Origin: Ascaphus truei | Lineage: Eukaryota; Chordata; Amphibia; Anura; Ascaphidae | Reading direction: 5' to 3' | Length of the DNA stretch: 64,000 nucleotides | NCBI GenBank assembly: GCA_036426205.1 | Contig: CM071579.1 | Location: 13,484,071 to 13,548,070, forward strand | Shown: piece after piece, positions 13,390 to 26,004 of the stretch | Numbering within the stretch: position 1 is the first letter of the stretch | How the letters are laid out: every line of letters starts with the position of its first letter | Made by a program: the position numbers and the translations under genes | Notes under the pieces: generated by a model | Told to the model about the DNA's origin: nothing | The model's input: the letters and a program-made list of their open reading frames with translations, nothing else | The model's database searches: none

Positions 13390-13605
13390 CCCTAAATAGA
13401 ATTCCTTGCTGTTTTTTAACCCGCCAGTAATGCATTGCAAAGCATCTCTTCTTTGGTATTGTGGTGATTATTAATTCAATTGCTTTGTTAGGGTTAGGTT
13501 TTTGTTGCACACAAACATTCTAACCATGCTGTTATGACAATCGATGAGTTCTTTCTGAACATTTGGTGCAATGATGACAAATGGAAGTTTCCTGCACAGC
13601 ATGTA

Positions 13606-14066
13606 CATCATCCCAAGGGCAGTACAAAGGACTCGGGGTCATCCCTTAAGGTTGGAGGAAAGGAGATTTCACCAGTAACAAAGGAAAGGGTTCTTTACAG
13701 TACGGGCAGTTACAATGTGGAATTCATTACCCATGGGGACTGTGGTGGCAGATATAATAAATATCTTCAAAAAAAAGGTTGGACATCTTTTTAGAAAGGA
13801 AATATAACAAATAGGTAAACATGGGAAGGATGTTGATCCAGGGAGTAATCTGATTACTGGAGTCAGGAAGGTATTTCATTTTCACCTTTGAGACAGCATT
13901 GGATGATGTTTCACTGGGGTTTTTGTTTGGCTTCCTCTGAATCAATATACTGTAAGTACAAATGTAGGGTAAATACCTGTCGTCTAAATGTAGCATAGGT
14001 TGAACTTGACGGATATATTTTTTTTTCTTCAACCTCATCTACTATGTAACTATGTAACTGTGTAAT
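13606..14066 (+). mobile_element. CR1-type LINE 3' end, copy 1
   Basis: It matches the CR1 fragment at 34920-35732 over the final coding region (GGCAGTACAAAGGACTCGG, AGGAGATTTCACCAG, GTTACAATGTGGAATTC) and the 3' tail. The tail ends with repeated CTATGTAA units, the short terminal repeat typical of CR1 3' ends. A corresponding frame 13534-13794 is broken relative to a functional protein. Confidence 0.85.
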
Positions 14067-14069
14067 ACC

Positions 14070-14428
14070 CCCCACTTTAAAATTGTAAAGTGCTTGTGAG
14101 GGAGTGTATAGGGTTAAAGCTCTCTCACCTGAGTAGACCAGGAAAAACCACACCCTGGCTTGTAGGTCTGCAAGCTGATTGGAAAGGGGAGGTTTAAAAG
14201 GCAGGCAGCAAACTTCCTACACTCACACTCATTTTGCTCTCAACCTGTGTTGGAACAGGCTGCAGAGAGCCTGTCAGGGGGAGAGCCTGAGCTGCCTCTT
14301 GGATACCAGTGATTAAGTACTGTCTGGTTGTTTTGCAGACGTATGCTATTTAAGTTAAAGACTGTTTTGTTTTGTTACTGAATTACTGCGACCCCTGATA
14401 CGGGGAATAAAGAACTTTGGATAAAAGA
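14070..14428 (+). mobile_element. Possible LTR-like fragment
   Basis: The stretch has a TATA-like TTTAAAAGGC at about 14192 and an AATAAA signal at 14405-14410, the same spacing of signals as in the solo LTRs in this window. I found no convincing TG...CA ends or target duplication. It abuts the TIR element starting at 14432, so the assignment is weak. Confidence 0.35.
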
Positions 14429-15058
14429 AAGCAGGGCCGCCAACAGAATTCGTGGGGCCCGGGACAAACATTTTCAGCAGGCCCGCCCCCCCTGTTCGGT
14501 GGTATTGCCGCGCCAACCCACCCCCCCCATTTCACACCTCACGTCCCCCCCCTCCTTCCCCCATCCCATGTATTTCTCTCCCTTTCGTCTCATCTACTCC
14601 CTCACCCCTCTTTTTCTCACATCACCCCCTCTGTCCTCTCCCTGTCAATTACCCACGCTCACTCATTCTGTGCGCCCCCCCTACCACACACATTCCCCCC
14701 ACAAGATATATACCAAAAACCTTCCACCCCCCAATGCAAAAAAACTTCCACCCCTAATATATACAACCTCCCCCCCACAATGCATCAAAAACCCCACATA
14801 CCCCAACATACATATACTGTACATATCATATACACATACACACCATTCCATAAGATAATAGATCTTACTGTGTTGTTTTGTGTGTGTGTGTGTGTGTGTG
14901 TGTTGTAGTATATATTATCTAATCTATCTATCTTTATATTTGGTGAAGCAGCTGTATGCCTGTTCTGCCTCTTCCTGTGTCCCTAGTGGAAATCTCATTG
15001 GTCCCTTGGCCCCCTGCCCCGCACCTCTGATTGGCCTGACGGAGTGACGACACACACA

Positions 15059-15102
<44 letters not shown>

Positions 15103-16379
15103 CCACACACCCTTCTCTCACTCTGTCCTCTCCACACCCCCCATCACACTCACCTCCTCCCTCAGCTCCCCCCCTCGTTTACTGCCTCTCAGCTCCGCCG
15201 CTCACCCCCCCCCCCGTGCGCCCCACGCCCCCTGCTCAGCTCTCTCGCATCTCCCCACTCATCTCCGCCCCGTCGCCTCTTGCTCCCCCTGCTCAGTCTC
15301 TCCCCACCGGTTTCCTCAGCTCCCCTCCACCCCCTTTATTCTATGCCTTCCGATCCTTCCACCCCCTGTTCTCCTCTCCTCAGCTTCCCCCACGCCCCCG
15401 GTTCTCCGCTCAGCTCCCCAAGCCCCCCCGGTGCTCCCTCACGTCCCTCTCAGGCTCAGCTCCCCCCGGTGCTTCCGCTCAGCCCTCCCCCCGTGCTCTT
15501 CCGCTCATCTCCCCGCTCAGCTCCCCCTCAGCTCCCCCCCGGTTCTCTCTCAGTTCCTGCCGGTCCCCTCTCAGTCTCCCCCCCCCTCCGGTGGCTCCGC
15601 TCACGTCCCGCAGTGCATCTCCCTATCCTTTCTCCGAGCGCTGCAATCTGCCCCCCTGTTCTGGTCAGAGTGCCGCATCCGCTCAACCCTCCTGTTTCTT
15701 TGCCTCTCCCCTAGTGCGCCGCACCATGTGCTGTGGCCATGGTTGGTTCCGAAAGTGGGCTCCCACCCTGGGGCGGTGTTTGTCTCTTGCATCCGCATCC
15801 CCCTCGGAATGGGCGTCCCACCACCTGTTCAACTTCTCCTACTCCGCCGCTCCGTCTCTCCTCGCCGTTTCATTCGCGGGTTACTGTTCAGCGGTTTCGG
15901 CCCTGCGGGGGGTGTGGCCGTTTTCGCTATCTTAATCTTTCTCTCCCGCGCAGCCGTTTCTCTTGCTCCCCTCCAGCGACCCTACACCTTTGCTACTTCT
16001 CCTCTCCTCCGCGCGGCTTTAGGGGTCTGCTTGGGCGTCCACTCTCAAAAGCTGCCCTCTCCTGGACTCCCCCCGCGCTTATTCGTCTCCTCTCGCGCTC
16101 CTCCCCACTTAGTGCTGTATACTAGACCGGCGTGTGGAGGGAGTCCCAGACTCGCCGAACCCGCCTAGTCGTTCGGTCCACTCTGCCCCAGGGGCAGCTA
16201 CACATACCGCCCGCCTTAGATGCTGTAAAGAGCCTACCTTCCTTTTTCCTTCCTACACCTGACCCTCACTCCCACAATGTGCGAGACGTGGGGCTCCTAG
16301 ATGGCGGCACCCGGAATGGACCCCCTTCCTCCCTCCGCGAGGGAGTAACTAACATGATGCGGCGGCCGGAAGGGAGAGG

Positions 16380-16516
16380 TGACGTTGTGGTGTGTGTTCT
16401 CCACTGTGTGTGTGTGTGTGTGTGTGTTGTGTGTGGTTGTGGTGTGTGTGTGGTGTGTCAACTGTGTGTGTGTGACACTGTGTGTGTTGTCATGTGTGTG
16501 TGTGTCATTGTGTGTC

Positions 16517-16558
<42 letters not shown>

Positions 16559-17206
16559 ACACTGTGTGTGTGTGTGTGTGTGTGTGTGTTGGGTGGTGTG
16601 TGTCGGTGTGTGTGTGTGCTGTGTGTGTGTGTCATGTGGTGTCTTGTTGTGTGTGTGGTGTGTCCTTGTGTGTGTGTGTCTGTGGTGTTGTGTGGTGTGA
16701 TGTGTGTGTTGTGTGTTGTGGTGAGTCGTGTGGTGGTGTGTGTGCTGTGTAGTCGTGTGTGTGTGGTGTTGTTGTGTGTGTGTGCTGTGTGTCGGGCGCG
16801 CCGCAGCGTGTGTCTTCCTGTGTGTGTTTTTGTGTGTGTGTGTGTGTGCTGTGTGTGTAGTGTGTTTGTGTTCGGTGGTGTCGTGTGTGTGTGTTGCGTG
16901 GTTTTACACTGTGTGTGGTGTGACACTGTGTGTGTGTCTGTGTGTGTGCGTCTTGGTGTTGTGTCTTGTGTTGTTGTGTCGTGTGTTGTGTGTTGTGTGT
17001 GTGTGTGTGTCATTGTGTGTGTGTGTCATTGTGTGTGTGTGTGTGTGTGTGTGTGGCGTGACACACACACAGTGAACACACACAGTGTCACGCACCACAC
17101 ACACACACACAATGACCCACACACACAATGACACACACACACAATGACACACACACACAATGACACACACACACAAGACCCACACACAGTGTCACACACA
17201 CACAGT

Positions 17207-17246
<40 letters not shown>

Positions 17247-17249
17247 GTA

Positions 17250-17300
<51 letters not shown>

Positions 17301-17660
17301 GTAACACACACTGTGTGTGTGTGTGTGTGTGTGGTGTGTGTGTGTGTGTGTGTGTGTGGCTGTGTGGTGTGGTGTGTGTGTGTGTGTGTCATTGTGTGGT
17401 GTGTGTCATTGTGTGTGTGTGTCATTGTTGGTGTGTGTGCATTGTGTGTGTGTGTCATTGTGTGTGTCGTGTTCATTGGTTGTTGTGTCCATTGTGTGTG
17501 TGTGTCATTGTGTGTGTGTGTCATTTGTGTGTGTGGCTTTGTGTGTTGTTTGTGTGTGTTTTTGTGTGTTGTGTGTGTGTGTGTGTTGTGTGTGTGTGTG
17601 TGCTGGTGTTGTGCTGTAGTTTGTTTGTGTGTGGAATGTGTTGTGTGTGGTGCCTGTGCA
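16380..17660. repeat. Long alternating GT/AC tract that switches strand twice
   Basis: About 660 bp of (GT)n-rich sequence (16380-17055) is followed by about 245 bp of (AC)n-rich sequence (17060-17307) and then by (GT)n again (17308-17640). Interruptions such as TCATTGTGTGTG recur in the GT parts and their complement ACACACAATGAC in the AC part. This suggests an inversion or hairpin-forming expansion. Confidence 0.9.
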
Positions 17661-17719
17661 GTGTGGACCTGTGTGTTGTGCCCTACGTGTGGCTAACACC
17701 CGGACTACTGCTTGGGGGG

Positions 17720-18390
17720 GGGGGTCCCGTCCCCTTCCCCCCCTTCCTTCCCCTGCCACCCCCTCTGCCCCTCTGACTACGCCCCCCCTCCTGTCCACTT
17801 TCGCCAACTGTCCCCCCCCTCCGTCCCCTGTCCCCCTCCGCCTCCGTCCACTGTCCCCCCCCTCCCGTCCACTGTCCCCCCCTCCCGTCCACTGCCCCCC
17901 CTCCCGTCCACTGTCCCTCGCCTCTCCCGTCCAATGTCCCCCCCTCTCCCGTCCCATCCCCCCCTCCCGTCCCCCCCCTCCTGTCCCTGTCCCCCCCACT
18001 CCCTCCAACTGTCCCCCCCTCCCAGCCTTCGACTGTCCCCCCCAACCCCCCCCCCTCCTTCCGCTCCCTGTTCCCCCCCTCCCGTCCACTGTCCCCTCCC
18101 CTCCCCCCCTCCATCCACTGTCTCCCTTCCTCCACCTCCGTCCCCTGTCCCTCCCCCACTGTCCCCCCCACTCCCCTTGTCCCCTCCGCCCTCTTCCCCG
18201 CCTCTTTCCCACCCCCTCCCTTCCCTGTCCCCTAAGCCCTTCCACTTTCGCCTCCCCTCCTCCTTTCGCCCCTTTCCCCCTGTCCTGCACCCCACCAACC
18301 TCCGCCTCCTCCTTTCCCCATTTCCCTGGATCGCCCTCCCCTTTCCCCCCCCGCTTCTGCCTCCACCCACCCCCCTTTTTCCTAGCTTAA
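17720..18390. repeat. Pyrimidine-rich minisatellite
   Basis: The plus strand is almost all C and T, with a recurring phrase CCCTCCCGTCCACTGTCCCC in variable form. It produces Pro/Ser-rich ORFs on + and Gly/Arg-rich ORFs on -, none of which resembles a protein family. Confidence 0.9.
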
Positions 18391-20379
18391 ATTAAACTCA
18401 ACGGGCAACGCTGGTCTCTCACTAGTATATATATAATATATTCTCCAATACATATAAAAATTACCCCAACCCCCCCCCCCCAATACATATATAAATTACC
18501 CCAACACATATAAAAATTACCCCACCCCCCCCAATACATATAAAAATTACCCCAACACCCCCAATAAATTAAAAAAAAATACTCCAATATATATAAAAAA
18601 ATACCCCAATACCCCCAATACATATATATAAAAATCAGACTTACCTGCAGGGGGGTGGAGGCGCGGCGTCCCTGTGTCTGCGGGTGGTGGCGGCGGTGCT
18701 GGGGGGGAGGCCGATGCTGCAGGGGGGGTGATGCTGCGGGGGGCCGATGCTACGGGGGGGTGATGCTGCGGGGGTGGGCTTTACGGGGGTGTCCCGTGGC
18801 TGCAGGGCGTGTCCGTTGGCTGTGGAGGGGTGGTGGGACGGCCATGTCCTGGGGGGGGGCTGGCGGTGCAGCGGGGGGCCCGGCGGCTGCACCTGTCTCA
18901 CAATGCTTCTCCCGCACGCGCCAGGCATCCCTCGCATGCCGGCGCGCCGGAAGCTTAACCTACTTCCGGCGCTGCCAACAGGGACCTGGTGCAGCGGGGG
19001 TTTTTTGTTTTCTTAAAATCAACTGGCGCCCGGCCGCGCAGGTTCCCGTGCCCTGTGACAGTATCCTTTCTCTCCCCCCCTCTTGGCGGCCCTGCATGAA
19101 AGTGGTGTGCGAGCTCCTTCCTAACCACATCTACAAGGCCGTTCCGTTACAGTGCCGCATACATTGCTAACACTATATAAATACAATTATACATATATAC
19201 AGACATGATAGATTGTTCTTGTTTAATCCCATGACACTTTGTTTTGATGCCACTGAAATGAGCCCTGATATTTTGTAACCGTCGTTGTACCTGCACTGAT
19301 TTCATAATGATAATTCCACTGTGTTATACATACAGTAATGCTTAGGAATAGACCCTTACTTCATTGTGTTACCTAATTTTCACCAGTGTTTCTTGAAAGG
19401 TGCGATTCTGATAATCTATTCTGAGCCACATTTTTGCTATTTGCATCCCGTAATAAACACTTTTAAAGCTCTGTACACTGGCTCTGACTTTTTATTTTTA
19501 TGATGTAGGTACTGTATATCCGCTCGTAATTTGTAGATTACTGAGCACGGGAAAACTGTTTGCAATTTCCTCCCTAGGAAACATCAGTTTTGTATGATTA
19601 TATATACGTAATATACGTTCTAAAAATAAATGTTAAATAAATAAAATGGATACTGGCTATTTTTTTTACGTACTTTTGCTTCCCTGTACCTTTCGCCAAA
19701 TGCTTTTAGGGACCGATTGTATATTTAACCCTCACAGGTGCAATTTTTTCTGTTCAGTTCCAGTTTAGTTTTTTTAATAAAACATAAAAATCATTTAAAA
19801 CCCCAATCCCCCCCAGAAGCCTACAGTATATTAAATTCATATAATGCTAGCATTTTGCCCCCCCCCCCCCCCTGAGTATTTCCTGTTCTTCATAAAAAGG
19901 GAAAAGGACAGGGTCACGGACCTTGGCCGGTGGGATGTCCCACCGCTGTTAGCCCCCGCAGATCTGGGACAAGGGACCAGGGAGAGGTCCCCCCAGCCAG
20001 GCAATCTAAGTCCTCCTTGAACATCTCTGAGGAAGAAGACCGCACCAGTGCACGGAGCCCGATCCCTCATCCCGCCAGCCGGATCACTGCTGCATTGGCT
20101 TCTCTTGGGGACGTGGCTACACCGGAGCTCCAACAGGCATCCCTCCAGCATCTGACCACCCAGGTGACCACTCTGACCACCCCTGTCCCCCATGACCAGC
20201 CACAGCTCCCAGGCAAGTCATCGTCCTAGGCTCTCCTACAGAAGCTTTGATTACTTTGATGAGAAGGACAACATAGATAGGTTCCTGTGGTTCTTTTGAG
20301 GAGCACCAGTATTTCATGCAGCAACTGCAAGAAGAGAACAGGGTGAAGTTTCTGGTTCATCGGACAGGCAGCGGTGGTG

Positions 20380-21754
20380 CGTATACCTGCAGGTTCACAG
20401 GAGACCTGAGCCTCCGCTACTGGAAACCTGGGGGTGCTTCTCTGGAACGTTCTCCCGTCGGTCAGCGCCTCCACCTATGCAGGATTCTATAGGAATGTAG
20501 AATGGCCCTAGCATAGGAACCCACCCAGAAACCACATACACCAGGGTTATGGCTAAAAGGTTTACTGGTCGAGCAACACAACACACAGTATCATAATATA
20601 ACAGTGCAATAACATCAGCATACACAACAGTATATAGGCCACCCTCTGCCACTAGCTGGCGGCTATAACCTTGCCCCTAACTGGGCTATACCCTTGCACC
20701 CCCTTCCCAACCCCGTGTCCAGAGAGTCCAAGCCCACCCAAGTGTGTGAACAGGCCTGTCACATGTGAGGAGCAAGGTAATGTTGGTGCACATGTGGAAG
20801 GGTGTGAATACCTGCCCAGGTGCCCCTGCGCCTGGGTGTCTTCGAAAGGGTCTACCGGATCCGCTTGGTCCAGCGCTAATCTGTACCTCCGCGTGGGATG
20901 GGGTCCAGCCGGACGTCCCACCATAAGGACAGTCTCTGGATCAGCAACACAGCATACAGGGACATGCAGCAGACACTATACTGGTTTCCTGCCTAGCACA
21001 CAGCTGAAGGGGCACAGGGTCCTTACCTAAGGTCCTGTCCATATGAACACCCACCCTCACTAGTGGGGGAGTCAGGGCCTCAACTCTAGCCCGGGGTATT
21101 TCTGGCCTAGAGTAGAAGCTTGCAGCTCTGTGCCCCCCTGCCTTCCCCAACTGTCTCCTCAGTCTGATTGACTTCCTGCACATTGCCCATACAATGTATC
21201 TACTCTCTGCAGGGGAAGCTGCAAACACTATTGGCTGCCTGCAATCATCTGACTCACCTGTCTCTAAGCCTGCTGGGAGTTGTAGTTCCCTGTGAGGCTT
21301 TTCCCTATGAGGACCGCATGGGCTGCTGGCTAATGGCGACCTATGCCTCTCTTTCTGTGCCTGCGCTACCTGTAATGGCCACAGCCATGCCTCCCTGTGC
21401 CTGCGGGAACTATTGGGGCCCGCTGTGCCGCACACGCTCTTCCGCTCCTCTCCTACCTGTACTAAAATGGCCACGTGGCTATCTGCACATGCGCGAGCAT
21501 CCCCAACGTGGCGGCACCAACCAACATGGCGGCGCCCGCCAGTGGAGGTGCTCCGGAGCCTCCCGCCACCTCCAAGATGACGCCTGATGTCGCCCGCGCA
21601 TGCGCGAGCCTTCGCGCATGCGTGAGCACCATGACTCCGACGGCGCCGGCCAAGATGGTGGCACCAACCGGGAGAAGTCACCGTTCCCCCACTGCCACAG
21701 AGGTAAGGCAAGGGTCAAGGGATGATCAGGGGATCCGTGGGTGACCCCCTTACA
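20380..21754 (-). mobile_element. Degraded LTR-type sequence, family E (minus strand)
   Basis: The minus strand begins TGTAAGGGGGTCACCC at 21754, like the LTR at 39446 (TGTAAGGGTG). Near its left side it carries the module GGTGGAGGCGCTG...CAGTAGCGGAGGCTCA (20405-20480). The same module lies just before the 3' ends of the LTRs at 27754-28933 and 39446-40506. A matching left end and target duplication were not found, so the copy is truncated or rearranged. The interior is CpG-rich around 21480-21670. Confidence 0.45.
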
Positions 21755-22809
21755 CATTTTAACAATACAATTTTAACAATACAAATGTCAATTCTTATAT
21801 CCATCCTTTCAGTTGTCATCACAAACCATGGGTTGATAACATACGATATAATCAGTTTCTTAGGTTAAAAAGAAATTGTACCCATGATGAACACATCCAG
21901 AATCAGGCACTAGGGAGTGAGATTGGTTCCTCCATGACTGCAGCTGCTAGTCAATTGTATTGACGAATATTTTACGTGAAACTGTTCCTATTGGCTAAAA
22001 TAATACACACAGACTCACGAGCAGCCTCTACACGTGTTCTCCTGACGAAGCACGCTGTTGCGAAACGCGTAGAGGTCACAGGAGGTTGCGGAGTGAGCAT
22101 TTCGGGTCCGGACACCTGCCATCTTTTGCACCCAGCTGACAACCGGACCTCTCCGGCACCACTTTCCATTTAGGATAATTGTAAGTTTACCCTTATCCAT
22201 ATTTTGTATTCTAGTTTACATGCTCGTAATTATTTTGTTACTGAGATTGTTTTTAATTGTTTTTGTTAACCCCATGTGGGCTATTATTGATTAAATATCA
22301 TTGCTTCTCGGTGAGCCTTCTGCCTATTTTTCTTCTTTACTCTATCCAATACTTGCGTTTAGATCGATGGGAAGTGATTGATTGGTACCTCCTTTTTGAA
22401 GGGGGGAGGGGTGGGTCATTTGCAGTTGCCTACAATAATCTGTCATTTATTTAATATTAAATATATGCATGAAATAATTCTCTAGATTGTAAATTCTTCC
22501 AAGCAGGGCCCTCATTACCATTTCTATTTGTTTGGAATCGTTTGTCCTTATGTGGTATGTCCTTCTGTCTATATAATTGATATCATTGTGTTCCCCCATT
22601 GTACCGGGCTTCTGTATATGTTGGCGCTTTATACATAATAACAATAATAATAAAGTAATCTCTAGTAGATCATAAAAATCAACAAATACAGTGGTGTTTA
22701 GGTTTAACCATCCCTGCATTGACTATGCATAAAGTAAGCTTATTTATAATACTGTATAATATTTTCGTCATACTATAGATGTCTTGACACATTTTGGTTT
22801 CCTTGACAG

Positions 22810-22934
22810 GGAAAGAAATAACAGCGGAGACATTTATGGAGAAGTTGGATAATGGTGCGTTGCTTTGTCAGCTTGCGGAGTCCCTTCAGGACAAATTTAA
22901 AGAAAATCTCATTGATACCAGAAAGCCTGACAAG
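22810..22934 (+). CDS. GAS2: GAS2 coding exon 2 (CH domain)
   Basis: The exon follows ...CTTGACAG, completes the split Gly codon left by coding exon 1, and encodes residues 48-89 of the reconstructed protein. It starts [20 protein letters not shown], a diagnostic part of the GAS2 calponin-homology (CH) domain, which binds actin in this family. The end ([12 protein letters not shown]) differs from mammals more than the rest. It ends in phase 0 at AAG, before the donor GTGAGC. The flanking introns are about 15.8 kb and 22.2 kb. Confidence 0.96.
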
Positions 22935-23624
22935 GTGAGCCCAGGGAATCCTCACACCAGCATGCTTTATAGTTAGCTTTTCCCTTAATCACATCTCAGT
23001 GAGGATATAGTTTATTGCTGAAAGCTCTTCTGTGGGAGCTGGGTGGGCCAGACAGCAAATCATAACAGAGTGAGGAACATCTGGAGACTCAGACATAAAA
23101 GGGATGCCCTTCTAATCTCCTCTGCAGGATGTTTCTTCTTTGTTTTAATCATGTAGTGTGTCCCACTAACAGTAACTTCATGTTTTCAGTATTCCCAGTA
23201 ATGTTTTGTATATATGGTTTATTTCAATGTACTGTACATCCTTTTTTTTAATGTTTCATAGAAATTACCAGCATTTCCTTACTTTGGTTAAATCAACATG
23301 CTAGTAGAATTATCGTTGTAAAAAAAAGTTGCCACAAGCCATTATCCTTAGTTATAGTGTTCTAGATTTTGTAGATATGGCTTCCTTTTTAAACTAATAG
23401 TTATTTGCCCTTTTAGTAATCTACCATGATCACAATAGCATCCTGTGCTCAATAAAATAAACAGTTGAGACTCTTCGATTGTACAAAATATTACTCTATG
23501 CTCTGAGATAATAGAAGAAAAACAGTTTAAGAAAATAGAACTTAATGCATAATATACTGTATGCCTATACAAAACTTTAGTTTATTTCCATATATCCATA
23601 TAAGAAAATATCCAGAGCCCACAG

Positions 23625-25930
23625 TATTTATTTATTTATAAAAAATGTTTTAGCAAGAAGAATACATTGAGAGTTACCTCTCGTTTTCAAGTATGTCCTG
23701 GGCATAGAGTTAAGATACACAAATAATACATGGTTACATAAGTGAACAGGGTATACATTATATACAAGACATAGCATGCACAGTAGAGATAATATATTAT
23801 AGACGTATGTAGCAGTTACAGACCAGGTTAAAATGTGAGACAGCTTTGGTTTTAAAAGAACTTAGACTGGTGGTGTCTATGAGAGTCTCCGGTAGATTGT
23901 TCCAGTTTTGGGGTGCACGGTAAGAGAAGGAGGAGCGGACGGATACTTTGCTGAACTTGGGACAATGAACAGTCTTTTGGAGTCAGATCTCAGATAAGTG
24001 CTGCGTGTGGTAGGGGTGAGGAGCTTGTTCAGATAGGCGGGTAGCTTCCCCAGAAAATATTTGAAGGCAAGACAGGAAAGATGAACTCTGCGCCTAGACT
24101 CAAGTGATGACCAATCTAGTTCTTTGAGCATTTTGCAGTGATGTGTGTTGTAGTTGCATTGTAGAACAAAGCGGCATATTGAATTGCAGAGGGTGTCAAA
24201 TTTGTTAAGGTGGGTTTGGGGTGCCGAACCATATACAATGTCCACATAGTCGATAATTGTCATTAGCATCTGCTGTGCGATACGCTTTCTGACCAGCAGA
24301 TTTAGGGAGGATTTGTTCCTGTAAAGTACACCTAGTTTGGCATATATTTTTGATGTCAGGGTATCAATGTGCATACCGAATGTTAAATGGGAATCAAACC
24401 TCATGCCTAAGTATTTAAAACTAGTAACAGGAGTTCGGGTGGTGTTAGCGTTGGTTCTGATCTGGAGCTCAGTCATTGGAAGCTTTAAAAATGTAGCCTT
24501 GGTCCCAAATACCATTGTTACAGTCTTGTCAGTGTTTAAAAACAGTTTGTTTTGGGAAATACCATTTTCAAGTCTCAAAAGTCAGATTGAAGTATGTGTT
24601 CAAGGTCGGAGAGGCTATGGCTGTGTGCATATAAGATTGTGTCATCTGCATGCATGTGTATTGAAGCTTGCTTACAAGCTGTGGGAAAATCATTGATGAA
24701 CACAGAGAAGAGAAGGGGCCCCAGGACAGAGCCTTACTGGACACCACAGGTGATATCCAAGGGGTTGGAGTTAGAGCCAGAGATGGACACATGTTGGGAT
24801 CTACGTGATAGGTAGGAATGAAACCAGTTTAAAGCGTGCTTCCCTATTCCAAAGCACTGGAGCTTGATAAGCAGGATAGCATGATCAACAGTATCAAAAG
24901 CCTTTGCAAAATCTAGGAATATTGCACCGGTGAGTTGTCCCCGTTCCATTCCACACTGGATTTCATTGCAAACTTTTAGCAGGGTAGTTACCGTGGAGTG
25001 TTTGGGGCAAAAGCCAGATTGGAATTGGCTAGGGAAATTTGTCTGGATATAGTAATTGCTTAATTGGGAATTGTAACAGGGGATTTATCCCTGTTCAGTA
25101 ATGTGCCTTTAATCCAGCAGTGTGGTGGTTAACCTCTGGTAGTTAATTACTAAACACCAACTGCCTGTTTTAGATTGTTTACAAAAACCTGTCTGTTCAG
25201 ACAGGAAGTGACTCCTTAACTCTGACTGAGAGCTGACCCTTGGAGCTGACCAGTCTTGAGCTCTGCACAGCAGAGCTGATTTCAAGACACAGGGAAAACT
25301 ACTACACCTGAAGCTGAACCAGGAAGTGAGATTTTCCCTCCAAGAAACAGATAAGACTTTTATTCTTAAGAGACTGCTTATATCTGCTTATTTTATGTTA
25401 TATGTTTTGGGGCTGCGAGAACTGCTTGACTAAGGGAGATGTGAATTATTGCATAGTGTTTCACTAGAAATACTCCCAAGTGAATAGAAGCTTTGTTCCC
25501 CCCCCCCCCTGTGTTTGGATGAATTTCCTGATGAAAAGGAAAAGGCACAATAAAGCCTTATTATAATTTCACATTATAAACTACTCCAAGTGTGTACCTC
25601 TGTGAACGTCCGTCTACAGGAATGAACACTTTTTTCCATGACTTTGGATAGTATTGGGAGAAGAGAGATTGGCCTGTAGTTTGAGACAGTGTTTTTGTCC
25701 CCACGTTTGAAGATTGGGACAACTCTGGCAGTTTTCCAGGTCTTAGGGATATGGCCTGCAGACAGAATAGAGCTGGCCATGGAAGCAATTGGTTTGGCAA
25801 TGACTGGGGCACCAAGTCTTAGGAACTTAGATTGCAGTAAGTCAGGTCTACATTGGCTGCTTAGTTTTAATTTGAAGAGCACTTGTGTAATCTCCTCTTC
25901 AAATCTCCTTATAAGTATTCTATCTTGTTA
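23625..25930 (-). mobile_element. Non-LTR retrotransposon with RT domain, split by a solo LTR
   Basis: Read on the minus strand from 25930: an RT fingers block (KTWKTARVVPIFKRGD, NYRPISLLPILSKV) at about 25640-25760, then the LTR insertion, then QSGFRPKHSTVTTLL, motif A (FLDFAKAFDTVDH, about 24880-24920), GSVLGPLLFS and the ADD catalytic site (HADDT, about 24650). The KYLG and WNN-type C-terminal blocks and the 3' tail end at 23625. Stops and frameshifts (for instance before GSVLGPLLF) show it is dead. It is the longest copy of the 1912-2868 family and lacks the N-terminal endonuclease. Confidence 0.9.
25072..25618 (+). mobile_element. Solo LTR, 547 bp, inserted in the LINE
   Basis: The element starts TGTAACAGGGG and ends GTCTACA. 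It is flanked by perfect 5-bp duplications GGAAT (25067-25071 and 25619-25623). An AATAAA signal lies at 25548-25553, about 70 bp before the end. The LINE reading resumes on both sides: an SKVMEK block on the right, an SQFQSGF block on the left. No internal coding region is present, so this is a solo LTR left by recombination. A 5-bp duplication fits Ty3/gypsy or some endogenous retroviral groups. Confidence 0.88.
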
Positions 25931-26004
25931 GTATCTGATAGAAGCAAAGTTTCACAACCTTGCATGTACATACTCGGTCATCTTTACAGAGGCGACACGT
26001 TTTA

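Larger units (their letters stand above)
14432..19094. mobile_element. 4.7-kb non-autonomous DNA transposon filled with low-complexity sequence
   Basis: The left end CAGGGCCGCCAACAG and the right end CTCTTGGCGGCCCTG are inverted copies over 15 bp with one difference. The flanking 8-mers AAAGAAAG (14424-14431) and CATGAAAG (19095-19102) agree at 6 of 8 positions. CAG-starting ends with 8-bp duplications suit the hAT superfamily. In between lie C-rich tracts (14490-14800, 15130-16120), alternating GT/AC tracts (16380-17660), a pyrimidine-rich minisatellite (17720-18390) and an ATACATATAAAAATTACCCC-type repeat (18420-18640). No transposase was recognised. The long ORFs (up to about 374 codons) are compositional artefacts. 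Confidence 0.55.

Noticed and set aside
15044..16168. 374-codon Pro/Ser/His-rich ORF and several overlapping long ORFs
   Set aside because: They come from a C-rich and CA-repeat stretch with open frames in several phases at once. No domain, no splice support, and the interior of a TIR element.
16297..17776. Cys/Val- and Thr/His-rich ORFs of up to 250 codons on both strands
   Set aside because: Direct translation of GT/AC dinucleotide repeats.
20226..20474. Possible gag-like fragment around 20230-20420
   Set aside because: A short + frame (YFDEKDNIDRFLWFF) looked gag-like but is too short and ends at a stop. I could not match it to a known family.
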